From Pseudoscleropodium purum (lineage: Eukaryota > Streptophyta > Bryopsida > Hypnales > Brachytheciaceae), in the NCBI GenBank assembly GCA_963969395.1, contig OZ017803.1:3596001-3660000 (forward strand): a DNA stretch of 64,000 nt. The letters are read 5' to 3'. Under the pieces are notes generated by a model. That model ran no database searches. It saw nothing but the letters and a program-made list of their open reading frames with translations, and was not told where the DNA came from. Below are positions 1-12,850 of the stretch, piece by piece. A program made the position numbers and the translations under genes. How positions within the stretch are numbered: position 1 is the stretch's first letter; every line of letters begins with the position of its first letter.

Positions 1-59
1 ATGAGACCCAATTTACCTATACATGAGAATTTCATGAGGAAACTGACGCTTCGTTTCCA

Positions 60-1040
60 ATATCTCTGCATTTATCTTTCCAGACTTCAGATTCCCGTTC
101 CGGAGATTCTCGTCCAAACCAAGAAGATTATTAAACTTCAGTTTCTTTCTCAATTCCTTCGTCACGGGCTTTGTGCAATTCTCCAGCTGCATGCCATCCC
201 ATCTCATCAGCATGGAATAAACGATGTAAGAACGCTTCCACAATTCAGTCAAGCATCTTCAATTATGGCCTACACGTTCTCCCAATTCCAATCTATATAC
301 ACGATTGAAAATTACAATCTCAACCACACGCTAAGATTCCATTCAAAGAAATTTATTTGATCATTGTCTTCTCATGCAAGACTTTAAAGAGTTTGGAAGG
401 ACCGTTTCAAACAACGACCAGTGCTTAGGTTTGAAAAAGGCACCACATGACCTTAAAAATTCAATTTCAAACTCAATATCGCTCCAAATATTATGAAAAC
501 TTGAGCTGAGCTCCATCTTCTCTTGCCTTTCCCATAAAAACTACAACTTATTCTATTCGACTACCAATCTCAGCACTTCTTATTCCGTAGATAAACCCTA
601 AACCTCACAACGTTGCCGAAATTCTTTAACAGAGTGAGTGAGGCAAATTGAGAAGAACATGACAACAGTTCACCTTCACACGCCACCATTCGATATACTT
701 CACGTCCGACCTCTGCAGCGTCTGGATTTCCTGCAATTTCCGTCCTTTCGAGGTCGGTCTCCCCGGACTACCCTTCTTCACAGCCTGAAAAGCACGAGGA
801 CGCAAATGCCGCGTCGCCGGATACCGTATCGTACAAACTTGACAGTAGCGAGGAGGTAGGAATGTCAACAGCCACGGACTCTCCCTTAACCCTAGCCCAA
901 ACATCCGGGTCCAATTCCGTGAAATGCACGGAGACTGCACGCTACTCTTGGATCCACTGAGGAAAGAAATCGGCTCTTGAAACCGCCTGGGAGATGAAAT
1001 CAACGAATGCACTGCCCGAGCCGCGGGCATGGCACTAAAC
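60..1040 (-). pseudogene. Decayed coding remnant, unknown family
   Basis: On the minus strand a protein-like frame from about 1020 to 640 contains segments such as FTELDPDVWARVKGES, SSLLSSLYDTVSGDAAF and DAAEVGREVYRMVACEGE, interrupted by in-frame stops. A second segment at about 252-60 encodes ELWKRSYIVYSMLMRWDG followed by a lysine-rich stretch ending near a splice-like AAAG. The two look like exons of one gene read toward the window start. I do not recognise the family. The stops argue for a pseudogene, although undetected introns could remove some of them. The longest open frame over the first segment (1060-626) is a different frame and is probably a shadow. Confidence 0.35.
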
Positions 1041-1060
1041 CCCATGAGAATTCCCCGCAT

Positions 1061-1782
1061 GACTCTCCTCTATCTACTCTTCAACCATCCCCAAAGCTCC
1101 TCACAAGCGCTACATTGCTAGATCATCTTTGTAAAACCTCTGTATCAAACTAGAATTCTTTGAAAAAATTGGAAAATTAGAACTCTATTGAAATCAAGAG
1201 AAGCTTTGGTGCGCACAATCAAAGGCGAATCATCGTTTCCTGGCAATGAGACCCGATCATCGTGTTCTCTTCACGCTTGAGCTTCCTGCAAACTACCGAA
1301 TGGCGAAGAGAATTGGCAACAACAAGGTGCGGAAATTGGCAAATGGACACGAGAATTGGCAACAAGTTGTCGATTCAGGTTCTGCAAGTGCAAGAGGAGC
1401 TTCGATTGCGGCGCCTGGAGCATGAATGCGCGCTGCAATTTGGACGACTGGTGGGAATCTAACTAGTAAGTAGTCCACAAGGGACTGGCCAGGGCGGGCA
1501 CTTGGCGGTGCAGATTCTTGGGGAAGGGGAAGGGGAAGGGTTTAGGGTTTAAGGCCTCTGGTATCTATGAATGTGGACTGTAATCTAGAGTTTTAAGTAG
1601 ATTTTGGATACAGAGGGACTGGGGATTCTTGGTTCGTTTGAATGCCAGCCGTTGGATTGTAATCCGTTATAAAGGCGCAGATGTCATTAGCTTTTGGCGG
1701 CTGGGTGACTCCAGTACTTGTATTATATTAGAATTAATCATTGAAAATAATCATATGCGAAGAGAGAAGGAATGAGGAACAA

Positions 1783-1819
<37 letters not shown>

Positions 1820-2749
1820 CCAGTTCCCAAATTGGAAGAGTCTTGATGCGGTTGGGGTAACTTAACTTGAGTTAGGGGCGTTTCACACATGGGCTGACCA
1901 AGTCGAGAGGTCATGGGAGTTCATGGTAAAACTTTGGGCACGAGTCCAAAGGAATGGGCAATAAATGGGTAATTCAACGGACTCTTGACAAAAGTTTGAG
2001 TTGCCACAAAGTGGTGACCCAAACTTTGGTCGAGAGTCCATCATGAGGCCATTGCCATGTAGGAACTAGGGCTTCCATGTAGGCACTTTGAAGGGTGATG
2101 GACTTTGGATTGTGTTGCCTTGTGTGAAGGGTCAAGAGGCCAAAGTTGGGGTTTTCTGATATTTGATTGGTGAAGGCTAACCGACTCTTAACCTTGGGCC
2201 CATATGTGAAGCAGTCCTTAGTTACACTAGCTATGGTAGGCAAGGCTACCTTGTCACCTCCATTTATAGATAGACAAAAAAAAAGGTTGTTTTTTGTGTG
2301 TATACTAAGCAATTGTATCTGTAGGAATGGGTTGTAATTGAATATAGAATTTTTGATGTCTATATAGCCTCCAAATAGGATGTCTTTTGCACTAGATATA
2401 TGTGCAATGTATACCTTTAGTTGACTCCCCTACCAAAAAGTACATAATGAGGAAGGTAATTGAACTTAATAATTATAATATGGTTGCAAAACTAACATTA
2501 TAGATTTTTATTTAGAATATAAATCTTTTCAATGTGAGAATCTATATATAAAATTTTGGATAGACCTATTTTCAACAATTTAAAAATTCATATATTGTTT
2601 ATTTATATTAACAATTTTCTTATAAAGAATAGTAATCTACATGTTGGCAACATTTCATTTTAATTAAATTGGAACAAAGGAAATTAGTGTAATAGTTCTT
2701 TTTGTTAAAGCTAGCAAAATTTTGCCAACAAAAAAAACATTGATTTTAT
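1061..2749. other. Intergenic, no gene seen
   Basis: Moderate-GC sequence to about 1560, then AT-rich. Contains an AAT microsatellite; no conserved coding or TE signature was recognised. Confidence 0.5.
1782..1817. repeat. (AAT)n microsatellite
   Basis: About twelve uninterrupted AAT/TAA units directly visible. Confidence 0.95.
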
Positions 2750-3472
2750 GGGTGAATGCAAAAAACACCTTCCATTTTTGTTGCATTCACCTAGTACTAG
2801 CTAGTACTAGTGACCTTTTGGAAAAAAATTATTTATAATTTAAAAAAATATGGATAATTAGCATAATACTATAAATATTATGTCACCAAAGTTTCAGATC
2901 TCAAAAAAATTTGGATCAAAAGTTATTCCCAAAATAGAAAAACAAAGTTTTTGAAGAAAATAGATACTTTGACATTTTAATTTGTAAAAAATAGGAAAAA
3001 TAATTTTCAAAGAAACTGAAATTTTTTAATTTGAAAAGACTTTATGATAAATAGCTTTCACCAAATAAATGATCTTGAAACCATTTTCAATGTTTAGAAT
3101 TGCGCGCGCAAGGGAGCCTTGTTTGCATGAATGTAGAAGATATAAAATAATGTTTTTTTAAGTTCTTTTTGGTGGACACATGCCTCTTTGATGTAGGAAT
3201 AGAGCACAAAAATTTCAGCTCTAGATTATTAATTTTGAGTAGTCTCCAGTATTAAAAACCCTAAACCGCAAAGTGTGACAAATTAGCTAAATTTAATTAT
3301 GAAAAAATTATTTATATTTTTTGAAAAATAATTTCTCTAATTATTGTCTAAATACTGATTTTCACAAAAAAATTTAAGTATATTGGCTTAAATCTGCAAA
3401 AGATATGGCCAATCACAACTTAAAAATTGCAAATGTGACAGAAAATAGTGCTAGTATTTTTTGCATTCATCC
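2750..3472. repeat. Candidate TIR element (MITE-like), about 720 bp
   Basis: The left end GGGTGAATGCAAAAAACACC is matched in inverted orientation by a right end reading TATTTTTTGCATTCATCC, with internal AT-rich non-coding sequence. No convincing target-site duplication was found, so the element boundary is provisional. Confidence 0.4.
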
Positions 3473-4012
3473 TTATATAGTATCCAAAAATGTGCAAATA
3501 GAGAATTTTTTGTCTATTCTTAATAAGATTCAATTTCATTTAAGAATTTAACAAGAAACAAACTTAAACAATTTTATCATAGAAATCATTTTCAAATATT
3601 TATTTAGATGATTGTAGGTGCTATTATTCTAAATCTAGTTGTAAAATTTGCAACAACTAGTCCAACTAAAGGAAATGATCAAACAATTCAAATCTAATTG
3701 AAATAGAAAAATTTCCCAATCCAAGCTTAAATCTTATAGTATAGAGTAAATGAATATATATGTAGAATATGAATTAAGAAGTGATCATTTATGTAACATG
3801 GATGAAAATATAATAGAAAGTCAATGTGATATTTTATATATACAATAGCACATGTCAAAGAAAAATTATTTTGGTTCAATTTTGGATAAAAGTACTTGAA
3901 AAATTAAAGGTCCAACATCAATATCCACTAGTTTTTTATGTAACTCAATGACTACATATTCCTCTAATAGCAGATGTACAAGAGCAGTTTACATATATAC
4001 CTTAGAATTGTA
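3473..4012. other. AT-rich intergenic DNA
   Basis: No coding, TE or RNA signature recognised. Confidence 0.5.
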
Positions 4013-4016
4013 GAGG

Positions 4017-4515
4017 CATCTTTTGAGTGGATAGTGAGGAGAGGTACTCACTATCCACCTGAAAGTGACTCCATTTTTTGGCTCATTTTTGGATTTTAAA
4101 GATTTTAAAATTTTCATTTGCAACTCCCCCTCCCCACTCTTGTAATTTTGAGAAACCAACAAAGTGATAATCAATATGGGATAATTCCTCCTGTATCCGT
4201 ATCTGATATCTATATTTAATATTCATCCCATATCCATATCCGGTATTGTATCTATATCCAGTACCCATATTCAGTAATCATCTTGTATCCATATCCAATA
4301 TTGTGTATGTGTCCGGTATTCGTTTTGTATTATATATTTAGACGACTCAAATTAAATCTAACAAGACCAATGGCTTGTGATTTTTTGAGAAATCAATGGC
4401 AATTTCAAGGGTAAGCATTTTTTCTTAAAAAGAAATCAACAACCTGTAAACTTTTTGAGAGAGGGGGGGAGCAACTAATGTAAACTAGGGGGGAACCATC
4501 TTTTGAGTGGATAGT
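4017..4515. repeat. Dispersed repeat with 19-20 bp direct termini (family A, copy 1)
   Basis: The sequence CATCTTTTGAGTGGATAGT occurs at 4017-4035 and again, in the same orientation, at 4497-4515. Just inside the left end is a perfect 12 bp hairpin (GTGGATAGTGAG, 4027-4038, pairing with 4047-4058). The core holds a CCCCTCCCC run, then a degenerate array of TATCCATATCC-like units (about 4190-4330), then a conserved block around 4350-4470 (GGCTTGTGATTTTTTGAGAA). Related copies lie at 12.2, 20.2-22.2 and 50.7 kb. There is no coding capacity. The transposon class is unclear: direct termini are not expected of a cut-and-paste element. Confidence 0.7.
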
Positions 4516-5401
4516 AAGTAAGTCCCTAGTCCATCCATTTTTGCACATCTATCCAAGTTTTATATACTTTCATCCACATACTTATCTAAAATTAGTTTTC
4601 TTCATCCGAATATTGTAAAGATATTTCAAAGATATTTTTGAGTATTTTTGACAATTTCATCTATTATTGTCTTTTTTTTCCTAGCTAATAAAATAGCCAT
4701 CATCAATATCAAGTAAAATTCACCTAAAAATAATAATATTTGAAAGTGTTATAATCTATTATATCAAGTACAAGTGGTCAATTTTTTGGACACTATATGA
4801 AAAAATAAATTGAAAGTAGACTCCAAGTAATCACCATAGGCACTCTTTTACCTCCTTCCATACATGTTCCAAACAGATTACGCCTCCTCCCTTCCTCTTT
4901 TTCCATGCGAACACCCCATTTTCACACACAATCATACTCAAATCTTACACCGTCGCATTCTTATGCACCGTAATTTCAATCAAGCATCCCAATTGTACTG
5001 GAGAAACACATCTGTAGCAAGATGAAGATGAATGTGAAACGGAGCACTGAGCCCAACAAAGTCTTTGTGCACTTCGCACAAAGAAACTCATTATTCCACT
5101 GTATTTATAACACCTGTTTCGTCACACATCACACAAGCAACACTGAAACTGTACTGTACAGTACAAAGGGTGCAAACGGAACCATGTTATGGAATAAAAG
5201 ATATTTCTATCAGGCCTACGTATTCTGGAAACCTAGTGGTGCTCTGAAGAAAACAGCAAAAGTAGCCACCAAGTTTGATGTTCCGTGCAATCTCTGTTAT
5301 CAATAAAGCTCAACTGTAAGTTAGTGCAAGACTACGTTACGTCAAGTCACTCTCTCGAATTGCTCAATGACACACATAAGAAAAAGGGGGTACAAAGAAG
5401 A
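4516..5401. other. Intergenic / PLC downstream region
   Basis: AT-rich to about 4850, then more balanced sequence that probably includes the 3' UTR of the minus-strand phospholipase C gene. No other gene seen. Confidence 0.5.
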
Positions 5402-8400
5402 CTAGGTTTCTTGCGTGGGGGGTACGGGATCTTTACTGAGCAAAAGTTTTTGGAATTGGATCAACATCTTGACTTCCTTGAGTTCGTTGCCCTTCTTGTC
5501 ATACATTTGCACACATCGGTAGCCGTTTCTGATTTCATGGATGGGAAGGCACGTCTGACCCTCAAATTCGTCTTTACTCTCTTCATCATAGTCTCTGACT
5601 TCCAGACGGAGCAGGGCCAGTTCCGGCACTTGCAGAGGAAACTCGTGGTCCTCATTCCAATACGGAACCCACTTGTTGTCTACCACCGACGTTTTCCACT
5701 TCGCCACATCCGCAGGCACCCCAGTGACCAGCACCTGCAAGTTCAGTTCCAATTTTCCCATCAGTCCATCGTCACAGGCTAGCATTACACTAGTTCCTAT
5801 GGTTCAATTCCAAAGAGTTTCTTTAGGATCCAGCTACTGACGCTCAAAATACATCGTTGCATTATAAGAAGCAGATACATTCACCTACAGATAGTCTAGA
5901 AATCCTAGCTGCAGAAGAGTTGCAAGAGATAATATTAGAAATTGCATTTAAATAATGTAAACAATTAGCAGGGTTTAACACAGCCAGATCTTCAAGAATA
6001 TCAAGTGTAGTGGCATCGGCATCGACATCTCTGATAGATGACAGCACGTTTAAACAGAACCACCTGGAAAAACTATACAATTGGAACACCAGACAACTAC
6101 AGGAAAGTCTTACCCTGGTGAAGAAGTCAGGTGGTGAGAAAAGGTCAAAATGGCGTTTTGAAAACGCCTTATCCCAGCCCTGGGTCATCATCACTTTCAC
6201 CTGTAATCCAGTATAATAGAGATCTGAGTTAAGAGTCACCGTCATCTCGAGAAGAAAATTGATCAAGTGGAGAGGACCAGTATTTGAGATTTGGAACGAC
6301 CAAATCCGTTTGCTTGTACTGTGAAAAATATAATTCAATTGAGGTCAAAACATTGCATGTATTCATCAAAATCTCATCAAAGTGGACAAAAGAAAATCCT
6401 CATACGACCGACTCAAAACTGCTCAGAAAAACGTGCGTCCCAATTTGAGCCTCTTGGTCCTTGAGGGTTAAGTCAGAATCATTGGTGATCACTTGACATG
6501 CATAACTTCGCTTGATTCGAATGCAGCTAAATTCAAGGTCTGAGGTATGTCAACTGAGTCTTGTGTCAGAAACTGGTGAAGACAAAAGAGCTCACCTTGA
6601 AGCGAATTTCTGTTGATTTGTGTTCCAGGGGGTTGAAAGGCTTGTCCTCTGGCGAATTTTTCAGGAGACACTTGGGTTTCAGAATAAAACCACACCCGCC
6701 ATTTCCCCTAAACTTGCCATGAGCTTGCCAAAGCTCTTTACCATAACCCTGCAATATATAAAGACACAAAATGCTGGTCAAAACTTTGAAATATATAGAT
6801 CATCATTACCAAGTTGCTCACCAGATATATAAGCAACCAGAGAAACCAATGTCCATCCCCATAAAAAAAAGCTTTTGCAAACTCTCACTCAATATTCACA
6901 ATATTGAAATGAATAATACTCTGTTTTCGTCAATAAACATATTCTGGATGAAATATTTCTTTGACAATATGAAAAGGGCCTCGCCTGCATATTTTGAGCC
7001 ACCATTTGGGCTCCGTGATTCCAAGCCACAATGGGGTTGTAGTTGGATGAGTTTACTCGGGCACCATCAGGGTATATACGTAATATATTCTTTTGCGTGA
7101 ATCTGTCGGACAATGCATAAAAGAACGACGTGAGAAACGTGAGAAAAAAACCCCATAAAAGAATGACGTGCTATCATTAAGAACGTAAAAGCCAAAGTCC
7201 CCCCGATTTCTTTACTCTCATGCCCTCTTCAGAGTATAATAAGGCATGAATAATGCTCTTAAAATCAAACTACCGAGTTTTCACCGCTAAAGGACCAAAA
7301 ATTCACGTTTTTAAATGTCCAACTCGATTGATCGTATATTGCAAAAAATAACTCAGAAGGGACCAAACATCATCAGAATCGGCACAGAACATGACTTGTG
7401 TTGGTACAAAAAAAGGACAAAAGAGAGTTTCCATATGCCCTAGTCAAAACTGCAAAAAAAACACCTGAGGCCCAATTTGGGACTCTAGGTCCTTCGAAGT
7501 CAAGAATAAATTAATAATGAAAATCTAATTTGACCATAAAATATTCGAATGGACACTTGGCCAATCAAAGGATAGGTGGCTTACTTGACCAATAGGTCGG
7601 GAAACTCTTCAGCAACAGCTTTCAGTTTCGACTCGGCAAGACTGATCCGTTTCACAGTCTCCTCAACTTTCAGACGATCTTTCATAGAAGTTCCCTTCAC
7701 GGGCTTCGATTGTCGGATTGTAATAAGCCGAGCATACACGGGATTTTTCTTACAATCATCCTCGTCACTCTCGTCACCCTGCGCTGTCGGAGAAGGACTT
7801 GCTGGTTCAGGAAGAGCAGTTGCTGGTACACTCTGACACAACAATACAACGAACTCTTCAGGTTCTTGCGCTGTGCAACAAGAAGCTTGTTAACTCAAAT
7901 CAACACAAACAGAACATAACATTCCAGAGTAGTAGTGGCATGACATCTTCTGAGAACAATGGCATCTAAGACATGTTCAGAGCGCAGTCATGCCACATCA
8001 AAGTACAATTAAAGCTCTAACATACTCCCAATTGTGAAGAATATGGGAAGAGCCCTCACTTGCTCAATACAGTTCAGCATTGCAAAACCAAGTGAACAGA
8101 ATTCGTCTTCATGCCAATTCAGACAATGCTCAATAGGGGTTCTCTAGAATGTTGTGAACCTGTCAACTCTGAGATTGCCATACCTCAGATACGTGTACTG
8201 GTATATTTCCAACCCTATGGCCTGCAGAACCCTCCTTAATTAGGACTGTGGAACTCTCCTCCTGCGCGTCTTCCTTCTTAAGCTCCTGCAATAAGGCTTC
8301 ATCTTTCAACGCTGCCTTCACCACAGCATTTTCTTCACGCTGTTCTTTTGGTGGTTTTGTGGAGATTATGATTCGATCTTTCAATGTCTCTGGAGAGGGA

Positions 8401-10518
8401 AACTCTGATAATGCATCCGATGTTTGGGGGTAAAACAAAGTATCTCCCAAAACTTCTGTCAATATCTGTAACAGGACCAATGGCGCAAGAATGTCACATC
8501 CAGAAATACTGAAAAAAAAACTACCAGGTTGATTACACTATACTCCTTGGATGAAATACGCTCCATCGTCAAGCATTAAGATGAGCAAAAGCATTGACCA
8601 AGGACTAGACGGAAGGAAAATAAATAATTGTAATATGAGTCAGCATAAGATGAGCTCAAGATTGTGCATCAAAGAATCTGGATTCCATGTCTTGGTTCAG
8701 TGTTCATTGATTCCAAATGTTTGCAGAAAACTCCTAATAAATCATATGTCATACGTCAGGAAAAGAAGCCTTTCAGAAAAAATCACAAACCTCAGCAGCC
8801 TTGGCCTGTAAATCGCATGTCAGATGATCCTCAAGTGTAACACAAACTGGATAATGCGAATTGATAAACGCGTTATCCCTGATGGCTATAATGCACTTCT
8901 TAAAGTCCACTGGCTTGGTAAGTGTGCTGCACAGTCCACATCAAAAACGAAGTTACACCAATAATACCAAGAACAAAAGGTCTATCTCCAAGGGGCTTGA
9001 ATATCAAGAATCCAGCTCATATGCAGTTAGACCCACTGCGTGATCACCAATCCACTCAAATCACCGACTGCATAATCGATCATCACACAGAACCAGATCC
9101 AAGAAAAGTCTGACACCAAAATTGTATTATACATCCCACGTGCGGCACATGGGATGAGCATAATTCAAATTCAGAAAAAGAATAATATTATAATTCAAAC
9201 CTAGAGAGAAAATCTCATACTTTCCATGTGTGACCTTGACGCCGCCCTGATCATCCGGCCACAAATCCAACTCCACAACACGCACACCGCGTTGCAAAGC
9301 CGCTTTAATGGGCTCGTCGCTGCTGTCGCTGCTCAACTGGTTGCCTGTTAAGTATGAGTTGTGACCCGTGAATATAAAGTAGTGCGAAATGGGCTGCGTC
9401 ATGTCTTGGTACACCTGCAAATCTCATCACCAAATGCAAACCTCCATTATCAAACCTAAATGATCAAACCTAAATTCTACTTTACGAGTCTGCCTTCATG
9501 TAAGGATTAGAAAAGGATTGTAATTACTGGTCGCACTAAGCGTGATTATCTCTAGGATCACGTAATCATCGCCCTTGATTAAAGGTGCTTGATGCACTCT
9601 GATTTTAAACATAGTCGATGACACATATAAAAGAATTCCGTCAACACTGATAGACGTAACATTCTCGAATGGGAAGGCAGAGGGGTTCTTCTACAGAATC
9701 ACCGTAACATATTCGTCTTACAGGGGTCCACAGTACATGGGCAAGCTTGCATTGAAGATGTTCTACAGTATAAGGAGCCTTGATTCATGGAAAGTAAATG
9801 CCCCTGCCTAGAAGTTCAAGAATGTTATGGAAGAGTACGTCGCCAAAGAGGTTTGGTATAACCTGGTCACTCACACAACATTTTACGAGAGATTCTGACT
9901 CCTCAGTAGGTACAGAATACTCTTCACCAATGTGTGATCTTAAGTCTCAGACAATGGAGAGTTACGATGAGAGTAGAACGGAAAAGAGCTCCAGATCTTC
10001 ACACAATGATACCCAAACAGAACCCTCCCACTAAAAAATCTGAAAAGTGACACCACAAATTATAAACAAAACCGCCTCAAGCTCCACAAGCATCCCGGGA
10101 AAAAATTCCATCCACCCATCACCACACCAGAAAAGAGGTCGGTGCCCCACCACCAAAGTTTACTTACATCTTTTGGAAGGACGCCATTGAGCTTCGGACA
10201 AAGCAAATAAGCGCAAAACTCATCTTTCGACATGGAGTTACTGGAGCCGAGTTTGAATTTGCTGCCATTGTCTTTCAGATTCTGCTGCAAAATCTGCTTG
10301 GCATCCTCCAAACCCAACGTGCTCTCGCCTTGCTCCTCCTGCAAGAATTTCAAAAACTCCGGCACGCCCATCTTCCCATGCTCGCTGTACTTCGCAAACA
10401 GCGCCACCGTAAGGTCCTGTCCCATATCTGCCTTCAGGGGCTTCCGACGCCCGAACGGCATTGCACACAACTTGTACATCCTCGCACAAATCGACCCAAT
10501 CTTCTCGTCACTCCCCAA
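5402..10518 (-). CDS. Phosphoinositide-specific phospholipase C (plant PI-PLC)
   Basis: Hydrolyses phosphoinositides at the plasma membrane in a Ca2+-dependent way. Nine coding exons on the minus strand: 10518-10168, 9414-9221, 8926-8791, 8465-8184, 7832-7585, 7102-6985, 6748-6596, 6200-6114, 5734-5402. The phases join cleanly to 633 aa, slightly longer than typical plant PLCs. Exon 1 encodes the EF-hand-like N-terminus; exons 2-4 carry the X domain, with [15 protein letters not shown] (His about 135), [10 protein letters not shown] and [12 protein letters not shown] (His about 180), the two catalytic histidines. An acidic linker (GDESDEDD) precedes the Y domain ([16 protein letters not shown], then GNGGCGF). 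The C-terminal C2 domain has [16 protein letters not shown] and [15 protein letters not shown]. All key residues are present, so it appears functional. The start ATG opens a conserved-length first exon. Intron 6 uses a GC donor. Confidence 0.93.
6749..6984 (-). other. GC-AG intron of the PLC gene
   Basis: The exon ending NMQ (at 6985) must join the exon starting GYGKELW (at 6748) to keep the Y-domain reading frame. The donor at that position reads CAG|GCGAGG instead of GT; the acceptor is TTGCAG. The upstream exon is 118 nt, which with the two carried-over bases closes exactly 40 codons, supporting this boundary. Confidence 0.8.
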
Positions 10519-12219
10519 ACGGAAATTCTCCTCACAATTTCTCTCCCAAACCTCACAAACACTGCCAAATCATAGAGAACTGAAACCGAGATCGCAATAC
10601 GGCATTCCCCAAATCCGATCGAAGTGTGGAGTGGAGGCAAAAACTGAGCCGGGATGTGGATAGAGTTTGCGAATGGGAATGCGGGTGCTTTTTTATTTTT
10701 ATTGGGACTGATGCGCGATTCGGGGCCCAGCCAGTTGTAAGAACTGGCATTCGGCAGATCATGGTAGATTGGCTCTCGAAAGCAGATTATTATGTGGTTT
10801 GGGAGGTAAATTCGGGACTGCGTGAGGCGCGTGAAGGCGGAGCGGAGTGGGGGCGACGGGAAAGAGGGGCGGGTTTCACGCGCTGCCGGCCCTGCTCAGT
10901 CAGTGCTTTGCCGGCCCGGCGTCGGTGCTAGGGAGGGCACAGTAGCGTGCCGGCTGTGGGGTACAGACTGACGCGCGGGTGCGGCAGTCGGGCCTGTGGC
11001 ACTCTGTAATTGCACTCGAGTATGCCCAGTGCTATTGCCACAACCGTTAAGGGACGAGACCGTATTTGTGGCATGTGTCTATTTGTGTCATGTGATTATT
11101 TGTGCCATTTCATAGCCTTTATCTCCAAGTATGATATATTGCATTAGAAAATTTCTAATATAAATTATTGATGGGTGTCGGAGGGGATTTGATGGGGTGA
11201 AGATTGAGCTATTGGTTATCACATGTAGCATTCATCCATTGAGATAAAATCAAGAATTCAACTTTCAATCCCTTTTGTACACTTCGTAAACCTAGCTTAA
11301 TGCCTTCATAACAAAAAATTTCAACCCTTAAGAGGTCTATGAGTTTTGAATCTCCAAGTGCAATTAGAGAGGAATTCAAACTTCTTTTTTATTTTATTTT
11401 ATTTTTTAATGAAAGTAGCTAATGTCAAACTACTTGTGCCACGTCAGCATCACATCAGGTTTTAATATTTTAATATTTTTTTAATATTTTTTTTCAAAAT
11501 TTTATTTTTTATTTTTTTTGTACTTGCATTGCAGCATGTCAAAAAACCAAACCTTGACAACCCTCCCAAGGCTAAGATTTTTCCTTAAAGCTAAAGTGAG
11601 CAATCTCAACCCCAAGCTTCAAAAACATATTCTCAAAATTCTAAAGATTCCCCAAATTCATTTTTAGGAGCAAAATTTCAAAAAAATGAGAAGTTTTAGT
11701 CTTGTAGCAAAAAAGGTGGTTGTCCTTAAAAGTAGGGCTTCTTTTTGAAAACCCAAACTTCAACACTTCCTTCTTCAATTCTCAACTTTGACATTGCCTA
11801 CTAATACGTAGCGGCGTAGATAAAGTAGCTTCTAAATTTTGGTGCAAATAAGGACTCTTACCTTAGTGTATCAATTATACTCATATTTCATCAATTGCTG
11901 CACTACAAAGTTCTTTCAACATTCCTAAAATTGCTCTACAATCGGCCCTACAATCCACTAATCAAATTACAATTCGGTTTTCTATATACATCCTACTCAC
12001 AAAAAGAAGACTAGAAAATAATCAACCCCCCACCCACATCACAAGATCTACCCTAACATAAATGGCATACATTAACATTAATATCCACTCTCCCTATCCA
12101 TACTACAACTCCTTCATACATCAATCAATTCTCGTATCATTAATCCCTAGAAAATATTAATAACCATGATGATGATGATAATAATAATAATAACCTATAG
12201 AGCTTGTAACCTATAAAAC
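10519..12219. other. PLC upstream region and intergenic DNA
   Basis: 10519-11040 is GC-richer and probably holds the PLC promoter and 5' UTR. From 11040 on the sequence is AT-rich without recognised genes. Open frames over 10230-10930 are shadows of PLC exon 1 or of GC-rich promoter DNA. Confidence 0.5.
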
Positions 12220-12850
12220 TTGTCTCCAAATGAAGAGATGTAGTTTTCACACTTTGTGGCACAATACACCGAAATTTCAAAATTTCAGATTTCAAAATTT
12301 CAAAATTTTTATTTCCAACCACCCCTACGACCTCTTGTAATTTTAGAAACCAACTTGTTTGACAATCAATATGGGACAATTCATCCCATATCCGTATTTG
12401 GTACTATATATGTATTTTGTATTTAGTATGTAGTATATATTTGTATTTGTATTCCGTATTCAATACATATTTGAATGCAATATTATATCCATGTCCATAT
12501 TCAATATTTTATATTCAATACATATTTGAATGCAATACTATATCCATATCCATATTCAATATTTTGTATTCAATATGTATTTGTATGTAGTATTGTATCT
12601 ATATCCATATTTGGTATTTAGAACGTATTTGTATGCAATACTATATCCATATCTAGTATTTCATAATTGAATGGCTCGGATTAAATCTCACAAGATCAAC
12701 GGCTTGTGATTTTTTGAGAAATCAATGGCAATTTCGAGGGTAAGCATTTTTTTTACAAAAATCAATGGCTTGTAAATTTTTTGAGAGACGGAGGGGCAAC
12801 TATTACAAACCAAGGAGGTATGCCTCTTTTTAGTGCATTGTAGTTCTAAA
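12220..12850. repeat. Family A dispersed repeat, copy 2, with expanded TATCC minisatellite
   Basis: Shares with the 4.0 kb copy a TTGTAATTTTAGAAACCAAC segment, a CCCATATCCGTAT start of the array, and the block around 12670-12800 including GGCTTGTGATTTTTTGAGAA. The central array (about 12390-12660) has roughly 60 bp higher-order units built from ATATCCATATCCATATTC and TATTTGTATGCAATAC. It ends in GCCTCTTTTTAGTGCATTG, a variant of the terminal motif. The left end is less clear. Confidence 0.65.

Noticed and set aside
10232..10663. Plus-strand open frame of 143 codons
   Set aside because: It is antisense to PLC exon 1 and shows no family features; a shadow of real coding sequence.
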